Notes: generated by a model from the letters alone, not told the origin. DNA of 64,000 nucleotides from Neoalteromonas arenosi (GCF_030362855.1 NZ_JAUCBP010000001.1:255613-319612); one strand, 5' to 3'. Positions 47,467 to 55,994 are shown, counted from the first letter of the stretch. Numbers and translations: made by a program.

Positions 47467-48000
47467 TCAATAAGAAGCCGAATTGCTATGCTTACAATTA
47501 TGTTTCATTGGTGTAGAGGAATCTACTTTTTCAGCTTTACCTAAATTCTCTAGCAAACCGAAAAAAAGACCAAATTTGGCCATCCAGTTCATTGACACAT
47601 AAAGAGCTCGGTATTCAGTTAATATACATCTAAGTGTCTTGAACTCTCTCGCCCTATATTCTCTGGGTATATCCTCAGGGTATGAAACATTTTCTTGCGA
47701 CAAGAGCCGTTCAAAGTCAATAGGGTTTCTTGTCATAACATGAAGTAAAAATTGTTCCCCTGAGGCTGGACATACAAGTTCCGGAGAAAATATCGCTACT
47801 GAATAAAATTCTTCTTCAGTTAAGTCTGAATTTCTCATGAACTGGTCAGTTATCGTCTGATATAAATCTTCAGTATTACTTGATCCAAAGCCTGAACAGA
47901 GAATATTTATGTTGTTTAGTGATATTTGATTTCCAGAAACATTAACAGTGTTGGCAAAAGCAAAGTTAAAAAAACTCAAAAGAATTATCGCGTATTTCAT
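47467..48000 (-). CDS. Hypothetical secreted protein (cassette-type gene)
   Basis: A 177-residue protein with a signal peptide (MKYAIILLSFFNFAFA). The mature part has four or five Cys and mostly helical segments (EDLYQTITDQFMRNSDLTEEEFYSV; ALYVSMNWMAKFGLFFGLLENL). No known domain is recognised. Base composition is A/T-rich, as in its neighbours, and unlike the core genes. It is followed by repeat copy B and oriented away from the integrase remnant, as an integron cassette gene would be. Confidence 0.55.
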   Translation of the reverse strand: MKYAIILLSFFNFAFANTVNVSGNQISLNNINILCSGFGSSNTEDLYQTITDQFMRNSDLTEEEFYSVAIFSPELVCPASGEQFLLHVMTRNPIDFERLLSQENVSYPEDIPREYRAREFKTLRCILTEYRALYVSMNWMAKFGLFFGLLENLGKAEKVDSSTPMKHNCKHSNSASY

Positions 48001-48209
48001 ATTTACCCACTCAATATTACTGGCCTTTTAATTTATACATTACTTTTGGAGCTTTGTCTTAACGGCGGCTAATTCTCTCTGAAAACGATCTATTAGGACA
48101 AGCTCATGGGGGCGCTGTATGTCCTTTTAAATTTTCTGCCATAATATTTAACTAATCTATTGAAATTAAGCTTGATGCTCTTTTTTCGTGCACTGCTGTC
48201 TCGAACTGA

Positions 48210-48433
48210 CAGTCAGGAATACGTACGCAATTGAAAAAAGGCCTTGTCTGGCAATAAAAGACAAGGAGCCGACGTTCGCATTTTGGGATTTTTTAACAGT
48301 GGATAATTGCGGGTTTGGGGTGTTGTTCAATCAAAAATTGAATGATTACTTTGCCTTGATTGCTGACATTCATAAATGCATAAGGACCTTATTGAAACGA
48401 AGACTAAACTATTTGCTGTTGATTTAGTTATGC
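48210..48433. repeat. Accessory-region repeat, copy C (long)
   Basis: Contains the hairpin CCTTGTCT...AGACAAGG, then GAGCCGACGTTCGCATTTTG, AACAGTGGATAATTGCGG and a GAATGATTACTTTGCCTTGA-type block, in the same order as copies F and G. It ends at GTTATGC, a core-site-like heptamer, just after the stop of the minus-strand gene at 48440-48871. No gene is supported in 48001-48439; the 79-residue plus-strand frame there is made of repeat sequence. Confidence 0.65.
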
Positions 48434-48439
48434 ATCCGG

Positions 48440-48871
48440 TTAGTTTTCACCGTCTAGTTTCACAACCGACTCAAAGTGCTCATCCCTAAGCTTTAACGCT
48501 CTCAGTAGAGCTGACTTCCCCGGAGAAGCGAGACTCGTTAGATTCTTTTGTATTAAGTTTGAGTAATAATCGAGTTGCTCTTCAAGTGAAGAAAACCTCT
48601 TATTGATTTTGAAGCCCTTGACCAAAGCTATTAATAAAAAATCGACATTAATTTCAGTCGTTGGATAAGCGCTCCTCTGTAAAACTTTTGAATAGATAAC
48701 ATTTATCCATAGGTCTTTAGTAACGGGATCTTGATTAAACAGTAAGGAGCACTTTCTACCTATCAACAAAACAGTTTTGAGAGTTGGGTATTCGTTTACT
48801 TTAACCGTTTGACAAGCCTTCTCATCAGTTGCCAGGAACCACGAGAATTTATTAACTACCAAATCAATCAT
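48440..48871 (-). CDS. Hypothetical protein (cassette-type gene)
   Basis: A 143-residue soluble protein, no signal peptide or membrane helix. Predicted mixed fold, with a Leu-rich, helical C-terminal half (SSLEEQLDYYSNLIQKNLTSLASPGKSALLRALKL). I do not recognise the family. Its 3' end runs directly into repeat copy C, and a GCATAAC heptamer (a possible attC outer core) lies just after the stop. A/T-rich composition and orientation match the other cassette-like genes. Confidence 0.5.
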   Translation of the reverse strand: MIDLVVNKFSWFLATDEKACQTVKVNEYPTLKTVLLIGRKCSLLFNQDPVTKDLWINVIYSKVLQRSAYPTTEINVDFLLIALVKGFKINKRFSSLEEQLDYYSNLIQKNLTSLASPGKSALLRALKLRDEHFESVVKLDGEN

Positions 48872-48927
48872 CTACAGTCTTATCCGTTTAACATCAGTTG
48901 ATTAGATCTCCAAAATTTACGAGCCAC

Positions 48928-50883
48928 TCAATTAAAGTATACGGCTGGCAAACCAATATCCTCATTTACTCTTAACTCCGGGTGTTTCTCGACTATTTGC
49001 TCATAGGTCGCTGGATAGTATGTATTAATGAGCTTCATTCGACGTAAATGGTAGACATCGATACTGGGCTGAAATTGCATAAGACTGTCTATCGTGTCTT
49101 CTAGTTTTCTGAGATCTGCGACGTTCCTATTAATGTTAAGGGTTATATGCAGCGGATCTTGGCCGAGAGCATCAGTATGAAACATCACTCGTTTATCTAG
49201 TAAATAATCAAGTAACTCAATATCTCGATTGAGTGCGGCATAAAACACCAGTGTCTTTCCAAAGCGGTCACCATAATTAATCGGGGCACCCGCATCGAGC
49301 ATACTTTCTATCGACGATTTCTTAAGCAACCGCCAAATCGCTAGTTCAGAATAGTCATCTAGCTCGTTACGCAGAGGTGTAGAAAAAACAGCGGGATGAA
49401 TTTCAGGGCCAAAGCTCAATAATTTCAGCAGTACCCATTGAAGCTGAGTCTCATGAAACGGCGCGGATAAAGCAAGCTCAAGTGCTTGATCTACCTTCTC
49501 ATCTCTAAATAACTCATAAGCCGTGTTCATCCTATCCATCAAGTCTTCGGTTACCGCTTTTTTCGGAGTAGTTTGCACCATATGTCGATTATAAAAATCT
49601 ATCAAATACGGATCTATATATGCCAACTCAGCCAGTAGGTTTGCTTGGTCTTTTGTGTGGTCGTCAGTTAATCTCGTGATTACGTGGAATGCAGACTCTG
49701 CAATCCACTCATCCCTTAAACTCAGCTTTGTATCTTCACATTGAGATACAACTTTGTGAATGTTCGCTCCACTCCGTTTGTATGCGTACTCTAGAGCTTG
49801 TTGCTCTTTAAGAGCAATTATCAAAGGGTGGCTGGGATCAGCCGTAATACTTTGCCTAGCAGGTATTTGGGTAAGGTCCAGATTAAACTCTATCATTAAA
49901 TCGGCTAACTGCTCTGCTTCAAATTCGTAGAATTTTCTAGGAAAAGAGCCTTTCACCAACTCTGCGGTTTGTGAACTAAATCTGGCGGGAGCATCTAATG
50001 CCATTAACTGTTTTATGACTTGAACGGCTTGCTCTCGTTTACCCGAGTAATACCCATGTTGAAGCGCGTGCAACGCCCATTCCATACTTGAACCTAAGTA
50101 TTCATCCATTGTTAGTTGATGGCCATTATCCAGCAGCGTCTCAACGATTAATGGTCTTGCCGATAATATTGCGTAGTCAAGTAACGTTATCGCGCCAAAC
50201 CGAGCATAAGAAACTCTATTATGCGGGTCTTCTAGAGCTGCAATCAGCATTAAAATATCTGGTTCAGGCATTGACGCTTCAACTAAAAAGTAAGCAACGT
50301 CATCAACGGTTACTTTGGTTTGAGCAATTATCTGTTTTTTTTCTTCAAGAGTTGCCGCTCTAAAGTTTTCAAAAGCAGGGTTAGGTACTTTTATACTGAC
50401 GTTAAAACCTAAGTCACTCATCGAAGGAAGCATCGCCAATATTTCGGAGGTAATGGATTTATTCCTTTGTGTTAATGGTGCGTTTGCTCTTAAATATTCC
50501 AATCTGAAAGATTCAGCAAAATTACGATTTAAAAAATATTCGACTGCGAGAGTAACTTCATTGAGGGAATAGCGTTCATCTTCTATCAACGCTTTCCACG
50601 ATTGATAGTTTTCTCTGCTCCATTCGGTATTGTAATTTTCGACATCATTCAAAAATTCAGTGCATAGAGCATAGTTTGCAGTATCAAAATCAACTCCAGA
50701 ATCCTTATGCGCCTCTGTTTCAATTAATTCGTTATTTATTGGGGCAATCACATCATGATTGTCAGTAGCTTGAATAGCACGGGGTTCAGTTTTTGATGGC
50801 CAGAGCCAGTATGCTACAACTAAAGAAATGCTTAACAATAGAAAGATAGCTTTTCCGTGCTTTCTCATCCTTTTACTTCTCAT
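48928..50883 (-). CDS. Large membrane-anchored protein with ankyrin-like end, paralogue of 58727-60799
   Basis: A 651-residue protein. A positively charged start and one helix (AIFLLLSISLVVAYWLW, ~13-29) anchor it in the inner membrane with the rest in the periplasm. The body is helical; towards the end an ankyrin-like pair is visible (SIESMLDAGAPINYGDRFGK; NRDIELLDYLLDKR). The last ~70 residues, with GQDPLHITLNI, HLRRMKL and IVEKHPELR, match block by block the last ~70 residues of the plus-strand protein at 58727-60799 (GRDALMLALDL, HLKRLHRL, DIALIHPQIR). No enzyme motif is seen. Ankyrin-type repeats suggest protein binding. Function unknown. Confidence 0.6.
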   Translation of the reverse strand: MRSKRMRKHGKAIFLLLSISLVVAYWLWPSKTEPRAIQATDNHDVIAPINNELIETEAHKDSGVDFDTANYALCTEFLNDVENYNTEWSRENYQSWKALIEDERYSLNEVTLAVEYFLNRNFAESFRLEYLRANAPLTQRNKSITSEILAMLPSMSDLGFNVSIKVPNPAFENFRAATLEEKKQIIAQTKVTVDDVAYFLVEASMPEPDILMLIAALEDPHNRVSYARFGAITLLDYAILSARPLIVETLLDNGHQLTMDEYLGSSMEWALHALQHGYYSGKREQAVQVIKQLMALDAPARFSSQTAELVKGSFPRKFYEFEAEQLADLMIEFNLDLTQIPARQSITADPSHPLIIALKEQQALEYAYKRSGANIHKVVSQCEDTKLSLRDEWIAESAFHVITRLTDDHTKDQANLLAELAYIDPYLIDFYNRHMVQTTPKKAVTEDLMDRMNTAYELFRDEKVDQALELALSAPFHETQLQWVLLKLLSFGPEIHPAVFSTPLRNELDDYSELAIWRLLKKSSIESMLDAGAPINYGDRFGKTLVFYAALNRDIELLDYLLDKRVMFHTDALGQDPLHITLNINRNVADLRKLEDTIDSLMQFQPSIDVYHLRRMKLINTYYPATYEQIVEKHPELRVNEDIGLPAVYFN

Positions 50884-50990
50884 ATTTCAAGGCAGTTTCA
50901 CAGAAAGTCAGTGAAAGTAAAGACTTTCGTCGAGGGCATCAATAGTATCAATCAGCGAAGCATAAGCAAACCTATAACTAGAACAGTACA

Positions 50991-51045
50991 TTGAGACAAG
51001 GAGCCGACGTTTGGATTGCTTAAGATATTTTTTACTACTGTTTAA
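50991..51045. repeat. Accessory-region repeat, copy D (partial)
   Basis: GAGACAAGGAGCCGACGTTT and a following A/T block with ACTACTG match the middle part of copies C and F. It lies in the 286-base gap between the two divergent genes at 48928-50883 and 51171-51797; nothing else is recognised there. Confidence 0.5.
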
Positions 51046-51170
51046 GTATCCCCATCCACAGTGTGCTTATGATTCGTCTATCTTAAAAAACACCTCCTCA
51101 AATAGCGAAAGGCTTAACACGTAAACAAATTTGAGTTATTTATAGTGGCTGTGACTCTACGGGATAAAGC

Positions 51171-51797
51171 ATGACCAAATTTTTTTTTGTTTTTCTTATT
51201 TCAAGTTTGCTGTACTCGAATAGTGCGTTCAGCAATGAATTCGTTAAGGGGATACAAACGTATCAAAATTCAGCATTATGGTTGCTGGCTCCGAGAGGTA
51301 AGGTTTTTTATGAAAAACGTACTGTATGCTCTGAGTCAGAGCTCGACATACTAATCGAAGAAGTTTCAGAAGCTTTTCCATTTATATTGGAAGAGGCAAT
51401 TATTGAAGCGGCAGTTAAATCAAAAGGCTTCGAGGCTGATTTGCATGAATATCGGGGCGAGTTATTCATGCACCTCACAAGCGAAGACAATATGTTGGCG
51501 GAGTACTACAAAGCTAATCAATCCCCATATGTCGCAGTAGTTAAAAAAAGGTTTGATGAAAAATATAGTAGTGTTTACGAAAACAGCTACCTTAAAAGTT
51601 ACCCTTTATTCGTCTCACAGTTTATAGATAGACAAATCATTACCGCACTGGAATTTCAAATAGAGGCGTGTGAACAGCTTTTCAAATCCTTGCGTTATTT
51701 CGATGACCGTGAGCTAACTACTTATAACTTATCTAAGTATATATTTTTAAAAACAGCACAACGTTTGGCCGAGATAAGACTTAATGGTAAAAGCTAA
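51171..51797 (+). CDS. Hypothetical secreted protein
   Basis: A 208-residue protein with a signal peptide (MTKFFFVFLISSLLYSNSAFS). The mature part is mostly helical with many acidic residues (ESELDILIEEVSEAFPFILEEAIIEAAV) and Tyr-rich segments. Two Cys (TVCSES and IEACEQL) could form one disulfide. No known family recognised. It is one of few plus-strand genes in the accessory region. Confidence 0.55.
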   Translation: MTKFFFVFLISSLLYSNSAFSNEFVKGIQTYQNSALWLLAPRGKVFYEKRTVCSESELDILIEEVSEAFPFILEEAIIEAAVKSKGFEADLHEYRGELFMHLTSEDNMLAEYYKANQSPYVAVVKKRFDEKYSSVYENSYLKSYPLFVSQFIDRQIITALEFQIEACEQLFKSLRYFDDRELTTYNLSKYIFLKTAQRLAEIRLNGKS

Positions 51798-51857
51798 GTA
51801 AGATCTCATTCATGTAAGCACTTTTGCGCTTTGTTTCCATTGACTAACTACGAAACA

Positions 51858-51970
51858 TGAACGTCGGCAATACGTACTCAGCCGAAGAATAGCCTTGTCT
51901 GTCAAAGAGAATTTCCGGTCGTTCGATTTTGACCAATATTCGAGGCAATGAATGATCAAAGTGTTAGCTA
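51858..51970. repeat. Accessory-region repeat, copy E
   Basis: Starts GAACGTCGGCAATACGTAC and includes GCCTTGTCTG, then the GATTTTGACCAATATTCGAGG block shared with copy A, ending at AAAGTGTTAGCT where GTTAGCT is a core-site-like heptamer. It lies 3' of the minus-strand XRE-DUF805 gene. Confidence 0.6.
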
Positions 51971-52053
51971 ATCGTCTATGTTACTGGGGTAAAATCAGAA
52001 GTATACTTACCCACTTTGTTTGACGGTCGAGGTCCGCTTGTACCGTTGCGGGT

Positions 52054-52605
52054 TTACCTACGTGTCGAATCTACCGACTCCGCTCCTTTGGATGGATAAG
52101 CAAGTAGATAGAGCAACACAAGTAACCCCGCCACCGGCGCAAAGATGACCAGTTGCCACCAAGGACTTAGTCCGGCATCGCGTAAACGCCGAGTACAAGC
52201 AGCGACCCACGGCAGTAATACAGCCAATGTTGCAATCTGTAGTGGCAACGTGCCCATGACCTCACTGAGCAACTTTGCGAAGCCCAACAGCATAGCCACA
52301 CTAAGCGTGAACCACCAGAAATCTTCTCGTTTGGTAGTACCGGAAAAATCCAGGCCGCTAATCACACCTTCGCGCATCGAATTAAGGGCTACTTGACTTG
52401 GCTTCGGCTCTCTTGCCAGCAAACTCTCCGCAGGCACCTCAAAAACAGCTGAGAGTGCTCGCAAAGACTCACTTGAGATATTAGCGCCAGATTCAAGGCG
52501 TTGAATGGTACGAAGGTTTAAACCACTCAGTTCCGCTAATTGATCCTGCGACCATTGGCGGGCAAGGCGTAGCTCACGCAGTCGGTTACTGTTCACGTAC
52601 ATCAT
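52054..52605 (-). CDS. XRE-type DNA-binding protein fused to a DUF805 membrane domain
   Basis: A 183-residue protein. Residues ~5-60 form an XRE/Cro helix-turn-helix (LRELRLARQWSQDQLAELSGLNLRTIQRLESG). Residues ~85-175 form a DUF805 membrane domain with three or four helices (DFSGTTKREDFWWF at the start; RRLRDAGLSPWW before the last helix). The fusion would put a DNA-binding domain on the inner membrane. G+C content looks higher than that of its neighbours, so it may have another origin. Whether it regulates its own gene or a neighbour cannot be told. Confidence 0.8.
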   Translation of the reverse strand: MMYVNSNRLRELRLARQWSQDQLAELSGLNLRTIQRLESGANISSESLRALSAVFEVPAESLLAREPKPSQVALNSMREGVISGLDFSGTTKREDFWWFTLSVAMLLGFAKLLSEVMGTLPLQIATLAVLLPWVAACTRRLRDAGLSPWWQLVIFAPVAGLLVLLYLLAYPSKGAESVDSTRR

Positions 52606-52767
52606 TTATGTTTCTCCAAAGTCTCACTAGTCGTCGCTATTATGAGACCGTGAGGCACTATACCGTTACGACACAGCCCTGTTATAAGCACGACTTTAGT
52701 CTGACTTCGACGTCGTTTTCCTGAATATAGGGGAATATATCTAATTTGTGCATAACCACAAAAATCT

Positions 52768-52801
52768 CGACAGTCGATTTTGCTAGCAAAATCGACTGTC
52801 G
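52768..52801. repeat. Perfect 34-base palindrome
   Basis: CGACAGTCGATTTTGCT is followed immediately by its exact reverse complement, with no loop. It lies directly in front of repeat copy F, and the GTCGG at its right end merges with the repeat's GTCGGCAACACG. It can form a cruciform or a very stable RNA hairpin. Confidence 0.85.
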
Positions 52802-53013
52802 GCAACACGTACGCAACTGAAAAAAGGCCTTGTCTGGCAACAAAAGACAAGGAGCAGACATTCGCATTTTTTGATTTGTAGTATTGGATGATTGCGGATT
52901 TAGGGCTTTCGCAACTTCAGATATGAATGATCACTTTGCCTTCATTGCTGACGTTCGTTTTTCTTTGGGAAAAATTGCTGGAAGATAGTTTTCACCATAG
53001 TCGTTTGTTATGT
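52798..53013. repeat. Accessory-region repeat, copy F (long), ending at a cassette core site
   Basis: Same block order as copies C and G: GTCGGCAACACGTACGCA, hairpin CCTTGTCT...AGACAAGG, the GCATTTT block, GATTGCGGATT, GAATGATCACTTTGCCTTCA, GCTGACGTTCG, then TTTTCACCATAGTCGTTTG. The last 21 bases before GTTATGT are shared exactly with copy G. GTTATGT (53007-53013) contains the stop codon of the minus-strand gene at 53008. Confidence 0.7.
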
Positions 53014-53331
53014 TGCGGTTTTACGTTTTAGCTTTGACCAAAGCCAAAGAATACATAGAACCTGTACCAGACTATTCAAAACAAATATTAACCAGTATGT
53101 TACTTCGCTAAGTTCATTAAGATTTTGAAGGTGCTGCCAAAATAGATTAATTGGCCCATACAGGACCTTTAAACCATTAATAGTGACAAACGAATAAACA
53201 TGATCAAACGCCGTCCACTTATCAATGTCCTTGAATCCTAATCCCATGGTTGCCCCTAGAGCCAAAAACGAAAACACTATCGTCAGACCAAGGTGAATTA
53301 GCGTTCCAATAAAAATATGCTTTTTATTCAT
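53008..53331 (-). CDS. Small membrane protein in an integron cassette
   Basis: A 107-residue protein with two or three membrane helices (HIFIGTLIHLGLTIVFSFLALG and YWLIFVLNSLVQVLCILWLW). Family not recognised. On the minus strand the start codon is 6 bases after the GTTATGT core of the preceding attC-like site, and the TAA stop lies inside an ACATAAC heptamer. These two heptamers are exact complements, as expected for the two ends of one gene cassette. Function unknown. Confidence 0.6.
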   Translation of the reverse strand: MNKKHIFIGTLIHLGLTIVFSFLALGATMGLGFKDIDKWTAFDHVYSFVTINGLKVLYGPINLFWQHLQNLNELSEVTYWLIFVLNSLVQVLCILWLWSKLKRKTAT

Positions 53332-53337
53332 CGAGCA

Positions 53338-53448
53338 ACATAACGCCCCGCATAAAGGGCAGCTAGCTGTGGGCTAAAATCGCGTGCAGCGCGAGCCCAC
53401 AGGTAGATGTCCGCACGAGCGAAGCGAGTTTTAATGCGATTGTTAGCT
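53338..53448 (-). other. Integron attC recombination site
   Basis: On the minus strand the site runs from AGCTAAC (53448) to GTTATGT (53338), 111 bases. The outer parts are imperfect inverted repeats (TAAC-n-CGCAT-TAAAA against TTTATGCGGGGCGTTA). Inside, a perfect 9-bp stem (AGCCCACAG / CTGTGGGCT) surrounds a small loop region, and GCTTCGCTCGTGCGG gives typical attC-like asymmetry. It lies exactly between the stop of the gene at 53443 (its TAA is inside AGCTAAC) and the start of the gene at 53331. Size, symmetry and position fit attC well. Confidence 0.75.
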
Positions 53449-53814
53449 GACATTGCCAATAACTAACGCTGATTCTTGGTTAATAACGAATTGATATCCA
53501 AAAGCTAGGGTGATTGCAAATATACTTAGGACGTTTAGATATAGTGACATTTGCTTATAGCTTGTTTCGTTATCTCTTTTATCGTAGTGGTCAATTACGG
53601 TTAGCACAGCGTTAATAGCGCCCGAGAGCAATGCAACGCAGAAAAACAGCAGAGGCATGCCAGTTAATTCAATAGGGCCAGAGCCTCTTACGCCGGGATA
53701 TACCAAAGCTCCATTAGTGACGCCGTAGAGACACACAGCAATTAGAAACAGTGCCCAAACGATATTAAAAATTCGGGTCGATTTAGAAATTTTATTCGGA
53801 GAGTAATCTTCCAT
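53443..53814 (-). CDS. Small membrane protein in an integron cassette
   Basis: A 123-residue protein with three hydrophobic helices (IFNIVWALFLIAVCLYGV; MPLLFFCVALLSGAINAVLTVI; LNVLSIFAITLAFGYQFVI). Not recognised as a named family. On the minus strand the start is 13 bases after a GTTAGCT heptamer (53828-53834) and the TAA stop lies in AGCTAAC, the exact complement, at the start of the attC site. This is the clearest single cassette in the window: core, gene, attC. Function unknown. Confidence 0.65.
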   Translation of the reverse strand: MEDYSPNKISKSTRIFNIVWALFLIAVCLYGVTNGALVYPGVRGSGPIELTGMPLLFFCVALLSGAINAVLTVIDHYDKRDNETSYKQMSLYLNVLSIFAITLAFGYQFVINQESALVIGNVS

Positions 53815-53827
53815 GAATCCTCTTGGC

Positions 53828-53856
53828 AGCTAACAATTTAATTGTGCGCAATTTGC
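53828..53856 (-). other. Cassette core site with short hairpin
   Basis: AGCTAAC on the plus strand (GTTAGCT on the minus) sits 13 bases before the start of the gene at 53814. GCGCAA and TTGCGC follow and fold into a hairpin, then GTTATTC. It could be a very short attC or a degraded one; only the GTTAGCT boundary is secure. Confidence 0.4.
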
Positions 53857-54129
53857 GCGTTATTCTACCGAGCGTGTACTCGTTTTTATCCATAGTGCCA
53901 CGATTACCAAGTTCCCGAAAGTCATAGAATACAACGTATACCAAACAATTCTGCGAATTGTATTGCGGACAAAAACAAGCGATTGGGTCGTTTTCCTGAA
54001 TATGGGAGCAAACACCTGTTTAAAACAAACCGAACAAAACTATTCTGCTTTGCTTCCTTAAGCAGACGTTTAAAAGCATTTAACCGACTACCATCAACTA
54101 GGGAGCAAATCGCAGCCATTTTAGAAATA

Positions 54130-54342
54130 TACGAATGTCGGCTTTCTTACTTGTTGCCCCACGGGCAAGAAAAGATAAGTAGCCAACGTTCGCATTTTGT
54201 TATTTTTAACAGTGGATAATTGCGGATTTTAGGTATCAACCACTACACATATGAATGATCACTTTGTCTTCATTGCTAACGTTAGTTTTTCATTCGCAAT
54301 AATTTGCCGCAAGGAAGTTTTCACCATAGTCGTTTGTTAGGT
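54130..54342. repeat. Accessory-region repeat, copy G (long), ending at a cassette core site
   Basis: Same block order as copies C and F: GAATGTCGGC, a different hairpin in the middle, CCAACGTTCGCATTTTG, AACAGTGGATAATTGCGG, TATGAATGATCACTTTG, GCTAACGTTAG, then TTTTCACCATAGTCGTTTG before GTTAGGT (54336-54342), a perfect GTTRRRY core. Upstream, 53985-54030 shares a GTCGTTTTCCTGAATAT block with 52708-52730, so the repeated unit may be longer. The gap 53815-54720 holds no other supported gene than the remnant at 54337. Confidence 0.65.
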
Positions 54343-54447
54343 GTCATCTTTTTTAAACCTTGATCGGATAGCTGAATAGCCATAGAAAACAGCGAACACC
54401 CAGTATAGTGAAGCCAAGATAGTAAAAGTTATTGGTGCATCTTCCAC
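54337..54447 (-). pseudogene. Possible tiny membrane protein or gene remnant at a cassette end
   Basis: A GTG-started frame of 36 codons gives one hydrophobic helix (TFTILASLYWVFAVFYGY) and a basic/acidic tail (RSRFKKDDT). Its TAA stop lies in the ACCTAAC heptamer that begins repeat copy G, just as the stops of the two cassette genes below lie in their heptamers. No ribosome site is seen and the frame continues upstream to a stop near 54490, so it may be the end of a broken gene. Confidence 0.3.
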
Positions 54448-54720
54448 TACTAAAAATTTTTTATTTGCTCCGCTAAAGATTGCCTATTCGTTGTTTGAAG
54501 CGTTTTATTTTGATTAGACACCGGCGAAATTAGAATTATCAAAAAAATACAACAGTAATACGGCCTAGTTTTTCATTTAGAGCCTATTTTTTCTAATTTT
54601 GACACAATCATGCGGCCTTACCTGGTGCAAAGCAGCTTGTAGTGTAGACCGCTTAGGAAAACAAATTAGTTGGATCTAAAAAGTATCCATTCCAGCAAGA
54701 ATTTTCGCTGAATGCTCTCT

Positions 54721-55020
54721 CTAGAAGATAAAGACAAAATATACAAGTACCCAGACTATAACAGAATAGAAAAACTGTAGAAAAGTAAAGACAACATTAT
54801 CTGTATTAGCATCTACGACACGAACATTGCCTAAAGTTTTTCCTGTTACGTATGAATAAATTAATATTACTGAAAAAATTAGTAAAACCATCATTAAGCC
54901 AAAACTCGGGTCTCGCTTAACAGACGTTTTATCGACGGTAAGCACTATAAGTAGTGCAATAAACAATGAACTAAGGGTAACCCCACAAAAACGTTTAAAA
55001 GTTGGTTTATAATGATTCAA
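54721..55020 (-). CDS. Small RDD-like membrane protein
   Basis: A 99-residue protein with three membrane helices (VTLSSLFIALLIVLTV; FGLMMVLLIFSVILIYSYV; FTFLQFFYSVIVWVLVYFVFI). The segment TGKTLGNVRVVDANTD recalls the GKxxxGLRVVD block of RDD domain proteins, but other RDD signatures are missing. It is 15 bases downstream of the Fic gene on the same strand and probably co-transcribed. Function unknown; a membrane partner of Fic would be a guess. Confidence 0.55.
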   Translation of the reverse strand: MNHYKPTFKRFCGVTLSSLFIALLIVLTVDKTSVKRDPSFGLMMVLLIFSVILIYSYVTGKTLGNVRVVDANTDNVVFTFLQFFYSVIVWVLVYFVFIF

Positions 55021-55035
55021 ACCATTCGACTCCTT

Positions 55036-55989
55036 TTATTTTATCGGCTTTAACACTTCTTTTTTACATATATCGTATAATCGCAACGCCGGCAGAAAGA
55101 CATGTATTTGAGGTTTATCAAGCTTCGGTTTAAACATCTTTATTATTTTTTTGTCTTTCAAAAAGGTTATGAGAGGCTTTAACTCTGGAGATAATATATT
55201 AACATCTTCGAATATAGGTTCTTGAAATAGCGAGTTAACTTGCTGCAATTGAGTACTTAAACCCAACTGTTTAAGGAAAAACTGAAATTTTTGTACGAAG
55301 TTCAATATTTCCAATTTACATCTACCTTTTAAGTGGTGTAACCAATTAAAATAATTGCTCATGTAGCGAGAGAGGTGTTCAGTGCCGCTTTCACTTTCAA
55401 TTGTTTGTACGAGTCGATTGTGTTCTTGGCCTTTAGTGAATGCAATGAACAAAGGAAATGCACAAAATTCATCACTCACACTCATTAAGTACGCTCTAGA
55501 AAACCTGCCATTCCCATCCTGAAATGGGTGAATATTTAGAAACCAAAAATAACTATATAAGCAGCCTAGGGAGCCTTTTTTTTTGTATTCTATCCACTTC
55601 AAAAACGCATCATTCACTGCACTAGAACCTCGAGGTTTGAAATTATCGTTATCAAAAGGCATGGTCTCTCTCTGGCCAAGGTAAACGTCGCGAACTCTCA
55701 GCTTACCAAACGAGCTGTGACCAGTATGTAAAAGGGCGTGGGCACTCAATAGACTTTCAGGAAGATTTGATGACTCATGCATTAGAGCTTTATATAAAGA
55801 CTCAAAGGCTTGAATTTTGTGCTCAAACACTTTGGCTTTTAGTGAACCCGAATAATAGATTCCATATTTAGCCATCATAAGATCTTGGGCTGGCATCGAT
55901 TCGAAATTCTTCAACAATTGGCTTGTACTTCCAAAAATAAGCGACAGTTCTCTAAAAACACGGTTGATTTGCGAATCAAAGTCCAACAC
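55036..55989 (-). CDS. Fic domain protein (AMP transferase type)
   Basis: A 317-residue protein with an intact Fic catalytic motif HPFQDGNGR at residues 154-162; the His and the anion-binding Gly-Asn-Gly are present. Fic enzymes move AMP or another nucleotide part to Ser, Thr or Tyr of a target. An N-terminal helical part has no obvious inhibitory S/TxxxE(G/N) helix, though ESESG near residue 198 cannot be judged. The C-terminal ~100 residues (from KPLITFLKDKKIIKMFKP) look like a winged-helix end, as in many stand-alone Fic proteins. Next to it lie a zinc-ribbon membrane protein (5-base gap) and an RDD-like protein, forming a small operon. Chromosomal integrons often carry such toxin-like genes; target unknown. 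Confidence 0.85.
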   Translation of the reverse strand: MLDFDSQINRVFRELSLIFGSTSQLLKNFESMPAQDLMMAKYGIYYSGSLKAKVFEHKIQAFESLYKALMHESSNLPESLLSAHALLHTGHSSFGKLRVRDVYLGQRETMPFDNDNFKPRGSSAVNDAFLKWIEYKKKGSLGCLYSYFWFLNIHPFQDGNGRFSRAYLMSVSDEFCAFPLFIAFTKGQEHNRLVQTIESESGTEHLSRYMSNYFNWLHHLKGRCKLEILNFVQKFQFFLKQLGLSTQLQQVNSLFQEPIFEDVNILSPELKPLITFLKDKKIIKMFKPKLDKPQIHVFLPALRLYDICKKEVLKPIK

Positions 55990-55994
55990 TTGCC

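Noticed and set aside
48188-48427. 79-codon plus-strand frame with an apparent start
   Set aside because: It is translated repeat copy C. Equivalent frames are broken in copies F and G.
53922-54219. Two small overlapping frames (65 codons minus, 78 codons plus)
   Set aside because: Mainly built from repeat copy G and its left extension; no domain, signal peptide or ribosome site. I keep the stretch as repeat only.
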